Source of the DNA: Eggerthellaceae bacterium UBA3686
GTDB taxonomy: Bacteria; Actinomycetota; Coriobacteriia; Coriobacteriales; Eggerthellaceae
Assembly: GCA_002371495.1 (NCBI GenBank)
Contig: DFIX01000013.1
Coordinates: 13,789 to 38,576, forward strand
Direction of reading: 5' to 3'
Length of the DNA stretch: 24,788 bases
The position numbers were made by a program, and so were the translations under genes. The notes below the pieces were generated by a model that worked only from the letters and a program-made list of their open reading frames with translations, was not told the DNA's origin and searched no databases. This document shows, in pieces, positions 7,267 through 14,716 of this stretch; positions within the stretch are counted from its first letter, which is position 1; each line of letters begins with the position of its first letter.

Positions 7267-7827
7267 TTACTCGAACTTGAAGTCGGCGAGGGCGGCGAAG
7301 GGGTTAGCTTGCTTGTCGAAAGCAGCGAGGCCCTCGTCGGGCCCACAGCTGCATTCCCCTTCGTTGAGGTTCGCTCCGCACGTCGGGCAAAGGCCCGCGC
7401 AATCGTCTCGGCACAACGGCATCTGCGGGGCGTCGACGATGAGCGCAGCCCTGATGAGCGGCTCGAGATCGATTATATGGTCGTCAGGAAGCACGTCGAA
7501 CTCGTCGGCGCCAGGGTCGTCCTCGTCGTCGGAATCGGTGTATTCCTGTCCTTCGATAAGATAATACCCCTCGATATCGCCCTCGAATTCGTACGTAACA
7601 TCCTCGAGGCAGCGCGAGCATGCACAGGCGCCCACGCCGGTCACCGTTCCCGCTACGAGTATGGCCGCCCCGGTGTTCGTGGCGTCGACCGACCATTTGA
7701 CGGGGTCTGCGAACGCATAGTCATCGGGACCCACTTCAAGCAGGGGCAACGGGAGCTCACCTTCAAAATGCGAGCTCTCCGCCAACGCGAAGAGCTCGGA
7801 AGGAATCTTGATAACAGATTGCGACAT
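7267..7827 (-). CDS. yceD: DUF177 (YceD family) protein
   Basis: Member of the DUF177/YceD family, which is almost always encoded next to rpmF. In bacteria and plastids the family is linked to 23S rRNA or ribosome biogenesis; the exact reaction is not settled. It has 186 residues: a beta-rich N-terminal half, the conserved CACSRC (68-73) before the LEDV segment, an acidic Asp/Glu stretch (98-120), and a C-terminal Cys cluster (C139, C143, C147, C150, then C159 and C161) that may bind zinc. The start at 7827 is 8 nt after the upstream stop and lacks a clear Shine-Dalgarno, so translation is probably coupled. rpmF lies 222 nt downstream, beyond a composite repeat and a promoter. Confidence 0.9.
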   Translation of the reverse strand: MSQSVIKIPSELFALAESSHFEGELPLPLLEVGPDDYAFADPVKWSVDATNTGAAILVAGTVTGVGACACSRCLEDVTYEFEGDIEGYYLIEGQEYTDSDDEDDPGADEFDVLPDDHIIDLEPLIRAALIVDAPQMPLCRDDCAGLCPTCGANLNEGECSCGPDEGLAAFDKQANPFAALADFKFE

Positions 7828-7835
7828 GGGCAGAA

Positions 7836-8309
7836 CTAGCGCGCCATCGTGGTCGCGTTGAGGCGATCGCGGCAGCGACGGACATTCTGCAGCAGCGTGT
7901 CGAGGCTCTGCTCGACATGTCCGAAGACCTCGTCGGCATAGTCCTCGGCGCCCGCGCGCGTCTGGCGCTCGAGCTCGCGCGCATCGGCCAACACCTGGTC
8001 GGCCTGCTGCTGCGATATGCGGACAATCTCTTGCTCGCTGGCGATGGTAATGGCCTGCGAACGGGCGTCTTCGACCATGCGGTTAGCCTCGGCCTCAGCA
8101 TCGTCGAGCAACCCTTGGCGCTCGCGAACAATCTGACGCGCCTGCGCGAACTCGCTCGGGAACACGTCGCGAATCTCGTCCATGATCTCGAACGCGGCCG
8201 CAATGTCGACCTGACGCAAGTTGCTGTTACGGCCAAACCCTACGGGCTTTGAGTCTTCGAGCAGGATGGACAGCTCTTCGAGCAGGCCCAATACTCCAGT
8301 TTCGTCCAT
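7836..8309 (-). CDS. DivIVA/SepIVA-like coiled-coil protein
   Basis: 157 residues. After a short N-terminal segment that includes a typical DivIVA-like FEIMDEIRDVFP (about 40-51), the protein is almost wholly coiled coil (about 55-150), rich in Ala, Glu, Gln and Arg. No enzyme motif, signal peptide or membrane segment is seen. In mycobacteria the gene next to DUF177 in the rnc-smc-ftsY neighbourhood encodes the DivIVA-domain division factor SepIVA; position, size and coiled-coil content fit a relative here, but sequence homology is not proven. An F0F1 ATP synthase b-subunit-like annotation could arise from the coiled coil alone. The ATG at 8309 has AAGGA 5 nt upstream. It is the first gene of the DUF177 unit. 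Confidence 0.7.
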   Translation of the reverse strand: MDETGVLGLLEELSILLEDSKPVGFGRNSNLRQVDIAAAFEIMDEIRDVFPSEFAQARQIVRERQGLLDDAEAEANRMVEDARSQAITIASEQEIVRISQQQADQVLADARELERQTRAGAEDYADEVFGHVEQSLDTLLQNVRRCRDRLNATTMAR

Positions 8310-8476
8310 GATGTTCCTTCCGCTGTACCGCTCGTACTGCCATTATTGTATCTGTAAGCGGCTTATTCAAACCCTGATTCTATCAGGTTTGCAAGCACTG
8401 CACAAACACAAATTGCCCATATCCCGCCAATGGGGTTTGCAGGCGGACCGGATGTGTCTGTCCCCTTCGGTTCGGA
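8310..8476. other. Intergenic region before the SepIVA-like gene
   Basis: 167 nt without a gene. On the minus strand it holds, in order: a REP-like GGGGACAGACACA directly after the XdhC-like gene (8465-8453), a short imperfect hairpin (AAACCTGAT pairing with ATCAGGGTTT, about 8391-8370), and a possible -10 box TACAAT (8350-8345) about 36 nt upstream of the SepIVA-like start. No good -35 is visible. Confidence 0.4.
8453..8465. repeat. REP-like GGGGACAGACACA remnant
   Basis: On the minus strand GGGGACAGACACA lies 11 nt past the XdhC-like stop codon. It agrees with the cores at 1-11 and 10389-10399 at 9 of 11 positions but lacks the A/T-run flanks and a full palindrome, so it is at most a decayed copy. 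Confidence 0.35.
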
Positions 8477-9466
8477 TTATCGGCCGAGCGACGAATCGTG
8501 CTTGTCGCGCGCTTCCTGCGAGTAACGTTGGCGGTAGCGCACGTCGATGAGCTCGGCGACGATGGCTATGGCGAGCTCCGCTGGCGTCTTCGCCCCGAAC
8601 TTCAGCCCGATGGGTCGCTTGATTGTATCCCACTGTTCCTCGGTAACGCCTGCGCCCACGACGATGTCGTGCACGGTGTTGTTCTTCCCCGCGCAGCCCA
8701 TCATCCCGACGTAATGCACGCCATGACCGACAGCCCAGATGCAGCTTTGCGGATCGAACATATGCCCACGCGTGAGAACGCACACATAGTCTTGCGGCTT
8801 TGCATCGAGTTCCTTTAACCCTTCGAAATCGCCACCCTTAAGCAAAATCCTCTCGACATTGGGAAAACGCTCTTCGTTAAGGTACGCGGGGTCGTAGTCG
8901 AGTGCCACGACCTCGAAGCCCACGTGGCGGGCAAGCTCTGCAAGCTCGACTGCCACGTCGGAAGCGCCGAGCAACCATACGCGAACCGGATCGAAGAGGG
9001 CAACGCTTGCCCAGGTAAGGCCCTCGAACTGCTGATTGTGCATTGAGGGCCCACGCGTGACGTCCTTCATCTGGAACAAGTCGCGCGGCGAAGGCTCGCG
9101 CGACGAGACTATCTGCTTGGCATCGTTGCAGAAGAACACGAGCGGCTCGCCATCAGCCGACCCGACGTCACCGTACTTCTTGGTGACTTCGTTGTCGACG
9201 TTGCCCATGGCCAATTCGGCATCGTAAACAACCTTGAAACCGAGCCACGCCAAATCGCCATCATCAATCGCCTGAAGGGCACGCTCGAACGTCGGTATGT
9301 CAGCTTCCGTAAGGCTTGCGGCGATCGCGTCAAGGTCGGTTGGCGACATATGCTCGTTGCCAGCCGTGGCATCGGCGCTGAACGCCGGCACGTCTTCGAC
9401 CGTCAACTTGGGCGTGCGGCCGGATTTCAGGTCTTCGATAATCGCCGCTATCGTTTCCTTGTTCAA
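8477..9466 (-). CDS. XdhC-like Rossmann-fold protein
   Basis: 329 residues. The C-terminal half matches the Rossmann domain of XdhC/CoxI proteins: a nucleotide-binding turn VWLLGASDVAVELA (163-176), ALDYD (188-192), LTRGHMFD (231-238), YVGMMGC (252-258) and the closing PIGLKFGAKTPAELAIAI (285-302). XdhC proteins help insert sulfurated molybdenum cofactor into xanthine-dehydrogenase-type enzymes. The usual N-terminal XdhC_CoxI domain is not recognisable; residues 1-160 look unrelated. No molybdoenzyme or cofactor gene lies nearby, so the partner is unknown. The start is TTG at 9466 with a strong AAGGAGG 7 nt upstream and no better ATG. purN lies 152 nt upstream with a terminator-like hairpin between, so it may be a separate transcript. 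Confidence 0.85.
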   Translation of the reverse strand: MNKETIAAIIEDLKSGRTPKLTVEDVPAFSADATAGNEHMSPTDLDAIAASLTEADIPTFERALQAIDDGDLAWLGFKVVYDAELAMGNVDNEVTKKYGDVGSADGEPLVFFCNDAKQIVSSREPSPRDLFQMKDVTRGPSMHNQQFEGLTWASVALFDPVRVWLLGASDVAVELAELARHVGFEVVALDYDPAYLNEERFPNVERILLKGGDFEGLKELDAKPQDYVCVLTRGHMFDPQSCIWAVGHGVHYVGMMGCAGKNNTVHDIVVGAGVTEEQWDTIKRPIGLKFGAKTPAELAIAIVAELIDVRYRQRYSQEARDKHDSSLGR

Positions 9467-9573
9467 ATGTGTTCCTCCTTGCGTTAATTGCCGCCCATCA
9501 ATCAGATGAATGCGGTACGCTCCTTTTGCGATTCAATCGTTATTACCGGCACGAGTCGACATCATGCCCCTTA

Positions 9574-9614
9574 AACGAGCCACGGAAACACCTGCTCATT
9601 TACCCCGGCTCGTT
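9574..9614 (-). terminator. Terminator-like hairpin after purN
   Basis: On the minus strand AACGAGCC (9614-9607) pairs perfectly with GGCTCGTT (9581-9574), with a 25-nt loop and only a short T-run after it. It starts 4 nt past the purN stop. The long loop and weak T-tract make it a poor intrinsic terminator. Confidence 0.4.
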
Positions 9615-9618
9615 GCCC

Positions 9619-10233
9619 TTATGGCTTAATATGCACCTTACCTGCATCGTCGACCATGACGCGCCCGTCGGCAATCCAGCCGAGCACTTGCGGGTAAATC
9701 TCGTGTTCGACCTCGTGAATGCGCGCCTCGAGGTCCTCAACCGTGTCGTCCTCGAGCACCGAGACCGCTCGCTGCGCGATAATCGGCCCCTTATCGTATT
9801 CGGCGTTTGCAAAATGCACGGTTACGCCCGTAACCTTGACGCCCGCATCGAACGCATCCTGTATAGCATGCGCGCCGACGAAAGATGGCAATAATGCGGG
9901 ATGAAGGTTGAGCACGCGGTTGGGAAACGCTTCGAGCAGCACGTCGGTGACCATGCGCATATACCCCGCCATGACCACGTACTCGGCGCCCGACGCCTTG
10001 AGCGTATCGACGATTGCGGCATCGGCGGCCTTCGGATCGGCGTACACCGCCCTATTCAGCACGAGCACCGGAATGCCCGCATCCTTTGCGCGCTCGATAC
10101 CGTATGCATCGGGCCGCGACGACACGACGTGCACGACCTGGACGGGAAGCCCCTGCTCCGCCGCATCGATAATCGCCTGCAAGTTGGTCCCGCTCCCCGA
10201 AACCAACACCCCGACCTTCAACTTACCAGCCAT
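9619..10233 (-). CDS. purN: Phosphoribosylglycinamide formyltransferase PurN
   Basis: GAR transformylase: transfers a formyl group from 10-formyl-tetrahydrofolate to GAR in step three of de novo purine synthesis; cytosolic. It has 204 residues, normal for PurN. It carries the phosphate-binding loop GSGTNLQA (13-20), the catalytic region NLHPALLPSF (Asn and His of the N-x-H pair) and VTVHFAN followed by DKGPI, which supplies the catalytic Asp. The ATG at 10233 has AAAGGG a few bases upstream. purM is the next gene upstream in the same direction. The two are commonly adjacent or overlapping, but here 394 nt of repetitive DNA separates them. Confidence 0.97.
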   Translation of the reverse strand: MAGKLKVGVLVSGSGTNLQAIIDAAEQGLPVQVVHVVSSRPDAYGIERAKDAGIPVLVLNRAVYADPKAADAAIVDTLKASGAEYVVMAGYMRMVTDVLLEAFPNRVLNLHPALLPSFVGAHAIQDAFDAGVKVTGVTVHFANAEYDKGPIIAQRAVSVLEDDTVEDLEARIHEVEHEIYPQVLGWIADGRVMVDDAGKVHIKP

Positions 10234-10374
10234 AAGCGCACCCTTTCATGCCCAACTGTTACTGCGCACAATTATACCCAACCCCACAGCGGGTAAACGC
10301 CAGCCTGCTCGGCCAGGGTCGCACCGCGAGCCTTCTCGAGCTATGAGGAGCGAAGGCACGGTGGGAGCGAGAAC

Positions 10375-10412
10375 GGTGTCATAAAAAAGGGACTGTCCCT
10401 TTTTATGACACC
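10375..10412. repeat. REP-like palindrome with GGGACTGTCCC core
   Basis: Left arm GGTGTCAT, six A and GGGAC; centre T; right arm GTCCC, five T and ATGACACC. Apart from one extra A the arms are perfectly complementary over 18 bp. The 11-bp core is flanked by A and T runs, as in dispersed palindromes associated with RAYT-type (REP-associated tyrosine) transposases in other bacteria. No such transposase gene is present here. Confidence 0.75.
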
Positions 10413-10432
10413 CTTGCAGCGGACTAACGCTA

Positions 10433-10603
10433 GCCCGTGTCGCCGGCGATGCGACGCGAGCCTTCGGAGGCTGTGAGGAGCGAAGGCGGCGCGGGAACGA
10501 GGACTGTCTGAGCGCGCGAAGCGCGCGAGTTCCGCAGCTGCGCCGCCGTAGCGACGAACGGTTAGCCTCCGCCGGCTCGCGACGCACCGCCGGCGACACG
10601 GGC
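10433..10603. repeat. Long imperfect inverted repeat between purM and purN
   Basis: Arms 10433-10462 and 10574-10603 match at 28 of 30 positions when one is reverse-complemented. Pairing continues inward for ten more bases (8 of 10), then GGCGGCGC (10485-10492) pairs with GCGCCGCC (10541-10548), and the tip is CGCGCG-AAG-CGCGCG (10514-10528). The whole 171-nt block can fold into one long GC-rich hairpin. Confidence 0.85.
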
Positions 10604-10627
10604 GGGGGGGGGATACGGCTTCCCGCC

Positions 10628-11710
10628 CTAAAGCAACGTCCCCTCGTTCTCGTAGCGCACGATGCCGCTTCCGGCCTCGACGTGCCCGACAACGAACGTC
10701 TTCTCGCCTGCATCCTCGGCCGCAGCGCGAACCTCGTCAACACGCGCAGGGTCGACTATCAGCACCAGGCCAAGGCCCATGTTGAATGTCTTGAGCGCCT
10801 CGGCCTCGGACAGGCTTGCCTGAGCGCACGTGTAGCTTACGATAGCGGGCACCGGCCAGGTCCCAAGCTCGACGACCGCATCGACGCCATCGTTGAGCGC
10901 ACGGTTGAGGTTCTCGGTTATGCCACCGCCCGTGATGTGGGCTAGCGCGCGCACGGCACCCGGACACGCCTTCTGCACTGCATTCACCGGCTTGACGTAA
11001 ATGCGCGTCGGTGTAAGCAGCGCCTCGGCAACGCCCTGGCCCCCGAGCTCGTCGACCGGCGTTGTGACCTCCTGAAGCGTGCGCCCTTCGAGGCATACCT
11101 TGCGCGCGAGCGAATAGCCGTTGGAATGCAAGCCGCTCGACGCCAGGCCAACAAGAACATCGCCTTCGCGCACGCTGTTGGGATCGAGCATCTTCGGACG
11201 ATCGACAATGCCCACGCAGAAACCGGATAGGTCGTAATCAGATGGGTCCATAACGCCAGGGTGTTCGGCCATCTCGCCGCCGATCAGGGCACAGCCAGCC
11301 TGGCGGCAACCATCGCCGATACCGGCTACGATCTTAGCCATGGCCTCGGATTGAAGTTTGCCCACCGCTACGTAATCAAGGAAGAACAGCGGCTCTGCGC
11401 CGGTGGCGAGGATGTCGTTTGCGCACATCGCCACCAAGTCAATGCCGACCGTGTCGTGCTTGTCGAGCATCTGGGCAATCTTTAGCTTCGTGCCAACGCC
11501 ATCGGTGCCCGATACCAACAGCGGATCGTCCATGCCCTTTGCAGCTGCTATCGAGAACAGTCCTCCGAAGCCACCGATATCGCCCACAACCTCGGGCCGA
11601 TAGGTGGAATGCACAGTCTCCTTGATGGCGTCGACCGCACGCGCACCCTCCTCGATATCTACGCCTGCTTGAGCATAGGTTATCTGGCCGCTAGTTTTCT
11701 GATCTGCCAT
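10628..11710 (-). CDS. purM: Phosphoribosylformylglycinamidine cyclo-ligase PurM
   Basis: AIR synthetase: ATP-dependent ring closure of FGAM to aminoimidazole ribotide, step five of purine synthesis; cytosolic. With the chosen start it has 360 residues, slightly above the usual 345-350. Conserved motifs in order: YAQAGVDI near the N terminus, SGTDGVGTKLKIA, GGEMAEHPGVM, GLASSGLHSNGYSL and ITGGGITENL. The ATG at 11710 has GGAG 6 nt upstream; the longer frame to 11755 has no Shine-Dalgarno support. It lies 92 nt downstream of the sortase gene. The stop is followed by nine C on the coding strand and then the long inverted repeat, which separates it from purN. Confidence 0.97.
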   Translation of the reverse strand: MADQKTSGQITYAQAGVDIEEGARAVDAIKETVHSTYRPEVVGDIGGFGGLFSIAAAKGMDDPLLVSGTDGVGTKLKIAQMLDKHDTVGIDLVAMCANDILATGAEPLFFLDYVAVGKLQSEAMAKIVAGIGDGCRQAGCALIGGEMAEHPGVMDPSDYDLSGFCVGIVDRPKMLDPNSVREGDVLVGLASSGLHSNGYSLARKVCLEGRTLQEVTTPVDELGGQGVAEALLTPTRIYVKPVNAVQKACPGAVRALAHITGGGITENLNRALNDGVDAVVELGTWPVPAIVSYTCAQASLSEAEALKTFNMGLGLVLIVDPARVDEVRAAAEDAGEKTFVVGHVEAGSGIVRYENEGTLL

Positions 11711-11778
11711 GTTCGTCTCCGTTCTGCCGCAGAGCGCGGCAACGCTTCGGCGCATGAACCAGCTATCGGCATGCGCGC

Positions 11779-11798
11779 AAGCGGATGGCCACCCGCTT
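11779..11798 (-). terminator. Hairpin after the sortase gene
   Basis: AAGCGG and CCGCTT pair around an 8-nt loop containing TGGCCA, 4 nt past the sortase stop codon. There is no T-run on the minus strand, so termination by this hairpin alone is doubtful. A second small hairpin (11726-11740, GCCGC with GCGGC) lies in the purM leader. Confidence 0.3.
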
Positions 11799-11802
11799 TC
11801 GA

Positions 11803-12876
11803 CTACTCGTTTTTCTGTTCCTTCTTGTCCTCGCTGGCCTCGCTACCCTTATCGGACACGTCCTGAAGTTCGACTTCCTCGACGAATCCCGTCGCACCGT
11901 CTTTGCCGGTGCTGATGCCGATCTCACCTTTTAGATCCTCGTCGGAAGCGTCTTGAACATATGCGTACAGGATATAGCGGCCCCAAGACTCGCTATCGCA
12001 GGTGGCAAATCCGAACACCTTGCCCATCTGGTCTGCAGGGATGGCATCGTTGCACGTGACGAGCGAGCGGTCCATCTTGTCTTGGATGTAATCTCGCATC
12101 TCGGTACCGCTGACGAACTCGGTTGTCACCAGGGCATCATCGGGTGCGCAGTGCACGAGCGCAAACGTACGCAAACGGAAATTGCCCCGCGGGGAAAGCA
12201 GGTATATGGTGCGCGCCTCGTCGAATCGCGCCTGGTTCTCGAGCCCTACGATGTCGGCGAACATGGAACCGTCGCGCATGTGGTGGCCGTAGATGAAATA
12301 GCCGCTATCGCTCCAGTCGGCCATGTTGCGATAGTCCATGAATATAGCGCCGTAGTTGGCCAGCCAACCGGCTTCGCCATCGAAATCGTGCGTGAGGTAA
12401 TAATCGTTGTCGACGGTCTTCACCACGGGGTAGTTGATAGCCGTGTTCGGCATGTACAACCAGGCCACTGTATCTGGATTAGCGGCCAGGAGCGCATCCC
12501 AATCGACATGTATGCGCTCAGGCGATAGTGCTTCGCCTTCGAAAGCACGATCGTTTGCCTCATCGAGTCCCGAGACGTCGGCGACATCGGCAACAACACC
12601 GTATTTTGCCTGGCCTTGGTAATAGCTGAATGCCAGAACCCCGAGCGCCGTAATCGAGGCTAAGAACACGATCAGCGCGATGACGAACACGACCGTCCAG
12701 CGCCTGCGCTTGCGAATCTTGCCGTCGACCTCGTCGACTATCGCATCGTACACGTCGTCAGTCGAGACAGGAAAGCTCCCCTGCCCTGCCTCCTGCGGTT
12801 CTAGGGTCGCCCCCTGCGACGCTTGCGGACGCATGTCGTCCATTGCGCCATATTGTTGCTTGTCGCGTTTACTCAT
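11803..12876 (-). CDS. srtB: Class B-like sortase
   Basis: Membrane-anchored cysteine transpeptidase that would attach sorting-signal proteins to peptidoglycan. It has 357 residues: a cytoplasmic N-terminal tail, KIRKRRR before one membrane helix (about 60-84), and an extracellular catalytic domain with WLYMPNTAINYPVV (139-152), YGHHM (196-200, catalytic His198), ATCDS (Cys293) and GRY (Arg300). Spacing and motifs fit class B rather than A. A charged Lys/Glu tail (340-357) follows the domain. The start is uncertain: ATG at 12876 has GGGA 8 nt upstream, ATG at 12894 is 3 nt after the pap stop without a Shine-Dalgarno. It is probably co-transcribed with pap. No sorting-signal substrate gene is in the window. 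Confidence 0.92.
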   Translation of the reverse strand: MSKRDKQQYGAMDDMRPQASQGATLEPQEAGQGSFPVSTDDVYDAIVDEVDGKIRKRRRWTVVFVIALIVFLASITALGVLAFSYYQGQAKYGVVADVADVSGLDEANDRAFEGEALSPERIHVDWDALLAANPDTVAWLYMPNTAINYPVVKTVDNDYYLTHDFDGEAGWLANYGAIFMDYRNMADWSDSGYFIYGHHMRDGSMFADIVGLENQARFDEARTIYLLSPRGNFRLRTFALVHCAPDDALVTTEFVSGTEMRDYIQDKMDRSLVTCNDAIPADQMGKVFGFATCDSESWGRYILYAYVQDASDEDLKGEIGISTGKDGATGFVEEVELQDVSDKGSEASEDKKEQKNE

Positions 12877-12897
12877 CACCGTGTTCCCAACCATTCG

Positions 12898-14658
12898 CTA
12901 GGCGCGGTGCAGACGCTCCTCGAGCGCCTCGTTGATGGCCTTTAAGGCCTGGATGCGCGCGTATTTCTTGTCATCGCTCTCGAGCACAATCCACGGAGCG
13001 AACGTCGTCGACGTCAGACGGAACATGTCGTTGACCGCCTGCTTGTACTGCGGGTACTTGTCGCGGTTTCGCCAATCCTCTTCGGTGATCTTCCACACCT
13101 TGCTCGGATCGACCTGGCGCGCCTCGAAGCGGCGCAGCTGCTCTTCGGGCGTTACGTCGACCCAGAACTTCAGCAGGATAGCGCCCCACTGAACGAGTTC
13201 GCACTCGAATGCGTTTATCTCGTCGTAAGCTCGCGACCATTGTTCAGGCGAAGCGAAGCCTTCGACACGTTCGACGAGCACGCGCCCGTACCAACTGCGG
13301 TCGTATATGCCAACATGGCCGGCCCTTGGAAGCTTGGTCCAATAGCGCCACAGGTGCGGATGCATCAGCTCTGGTTTTGTCGGCGCCGGCGAAGGATACA
13401 CGGTATAGGCACGGGCATCGATGGCCTGAGCCACGCGCTTGATGTTTCCGCCCTTGCCCGCAGCATCCCAGCCTTCGTACATGAGCATGAGCGGAACGCG
13501 CTTCTGGTACATCTCGAGCTCGAGCTCGAAGAAGCGATCCTGTTCGGCCTTCAGCAAGGCCTTGTACTCCTCTTCGCTCTCGATTACCGGCTTTTCCTTG
13601 GAATGGTCGATTTGCGGGTAGCCAGCCATGATGATGTAGTTCGAACCGCGGGGCGCCTGCGAGCGCTGCAAGGCGGCCTCGGCTTCGGCGGCCTTGAGCA
13701 CGGCTTCTGGGTCGTCAACTTCCGCGCCTTCGGCACCGCCCTCGGCGATTGCCGCAGCTGCACGAGCTGAATTCTCGGCGGCCTTGGCCATCGCCGCCTC
13801 GGCGGCGGCGTCGGGGCTGCTTGCAAGGGCATGCTCGATGGCGTCCACCAGCGCTTGGGCGATCTGCAGATTTGCTGCGCGCTTGTCTTCGCCGTTCACG
13901 AGCGTCCAAGGCGCAAAAGCGAAGTTGCTCATCTCGAGCAGCCGGTCGTAGAGCTGATAAGCCTGGTCGTATTGCTTTATTTCTTCGAGCTTCTCGTCGC
14001 TGACCCGCCAAGCGGTGTTGGGGTTCTCGCGCAGGCGCTTAAGGCGTTTCCTCTGAGCTTCCTTGCTAACATGCACGAACAGCTTGATGACGATGTAGCC
14101 GTCATCGACGAGCATCTGCTCGAAATTGTGCGCGATGCGCTGGTAGCTCGCCACGACATCGCCGTGAAACTCACCGCGCGCCTTCGATGCGCCGTCCTCA
14201 ACCAGCGGACGGTCTTTCGTCTTCTTGGCGAGCTTCTTCACGGCATCCTGCTTGCTATGCGCGAGCTCGAAGAGGGCCTGGTCGATTGCTGCCGTGTACC
14301 AACCACGGTCATAGAAGGTGATGGTACCGCGCTCGCCGAGCGAAGCCCAGAACTCTTGCATTACCGGCTGGAAATCGGTAACGCCCCAATCGCGCCCAAC
14401 GAACTTGGCTACACCTTCGACATCGAAATCCTCGGTCACATGCACGCTGGTTGCGCGCGCGTCGAGTTCGTACATCAGATCCGAGATGCGGCTTCCCTTG
14501 CCGGCACCTCCCCATCCTTCGAAAAGCACGACCAAGCCAACGCCTGCCGCGCGGGCTTTCTGCTGTAAGACAACGAGTTTGTTTATGAGTTCTTTCTGCC
14601 GCGGTTTGTACTCCTCTTTCGTGAGCTTTTCTACCGAGAAATCAACTTGTTCAAGCAT
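12898..14658 (-). CDS. pap: Polyphosphate:AMP phosphotransferase (two-domain PPK2)
   Basis: Uses polyphosphate to phosphorylate AMP to ADP (class II PPK2). It has 586 residues in two homologous P-loop kinase halves. The N-terminal half has FEGWGGAGKG (46-55) and YDRGWY (116-121). The C-terminal half has YEGWDAAGKG (394-403) and YDRSWYGRVLVERV (452-465). Only the C-terminal P-loop keeps the Asp of the canonical GxDxxGKG, which fits earlier work on two-domain PAPs showing that the C-terminal half carries most activity. An Ala-rich linker (about 278-335) joins the halves. The ATG at 14658 has AAGGA 5 nt upstream. ppk1 lies 58 nt upstream and the sortase gene starts within about 20 nt downstream. 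Confidence 0.95.
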   Translation of the reverse strand: MLEQVDFSVEKLTKEEYKPRQKELINKLVVLQQKARAAGVGLVVLFEGWGGAGKGSRISDLMYELDARATSVHVTEDFDVEGVAKFVGRDWGVTDFQPVMQEFWASLGERGTITFYDRGWYTAAIDQALFELAHSKQDAVKKLAKKTKDRPLVEDGASKARGEFHGDVVASYQRIAHNFEQMLVDDGYIVIKLFVHVSKEAQRKRLKRLRENPNTAWRVSDEKLEEIKQYDQAYQLYDRLLEMSNFAFAPWTLVNGEDKRAANLQIAQALVDAIEHALASSPDAAAEAAMAKAAENSARAAAAIAEGGAEGAEVDDPEAVLKAAEAEAALQRSQAPRGSNYIIMAGYPQIDHSKEKPVIESEEEYKALLKAEQDRFFELELEMYQKRVPLMLMYEGWDAAGKGGNIKRVAQAIDARAYTVYPSPAPTKPELMHPHLWRYWTKLPRAGHVGIYDRSWYGRVLVERVEGFASPEQWSRAYDEINAFECELVQWGAILLKFWVDVTPEEQLRRFEARQVDPSKVWKITEEDWRNRDKYPQYKQAVNDMFRLTSTTFAPWIVLESDDKKYARIQALKAINEALEERLHRA

Positions 14659-14676
14659 GTGAATCCTTCAAATCAT

Positions 14677-14705
14677 TCTATATGCGCCAAAAGTACATAG
14701 CGCAA
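14677..14705 (-). promoter_or_regulatory. Possible internal promoter of pap
   Basis: On the minus strand TTGCGC (14705-14700) is followed after exactly 17 nt by TATAGA (14682-14677), in the 58-nt ppk1-pap gap. The same -35 hexamer and spacing occur in the proposed rpmF promoter. Weak but consistent; pap could also rely on ppk1 transcription. Confidence 0.35.
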
Positions 14706-14716
14706 TTGTTAGTGCT

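Larger units (their letters stand above)
10234..10627. repeat. Repeat-filled purN-purM intergenic region
   Basis: 394 nt with no credible gene. It contains two roughly 91-nt direct repeat units (10289-10380 and 10419-10509; period 130) that share GCGAGCCTTC and TGAGGAGCGAAGGC exactly. Between them lies a REP-like palindrome (10375-10412). The second unit forms the left side of a long inverted repeat (10433-10603), which is followed by a run of nine G (10604-10612). The open frame across this region is an out-of-frame shadow of purM. Confidence 0.85.

Noticed and set aside
10246..10743. 165-codon minus-strand frame across the purN-purM gap
   Set aside because: It overlaps the real purM 3' end out of frame and is Arg/Ser-rich because it runs through the GC-rich inverted repeats.
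13710..14010. Small overlapping frames around the Ala-rich linker of pap
   Set aside because: They follow from the GC-rich alanine codons of the linker and have no independent support.
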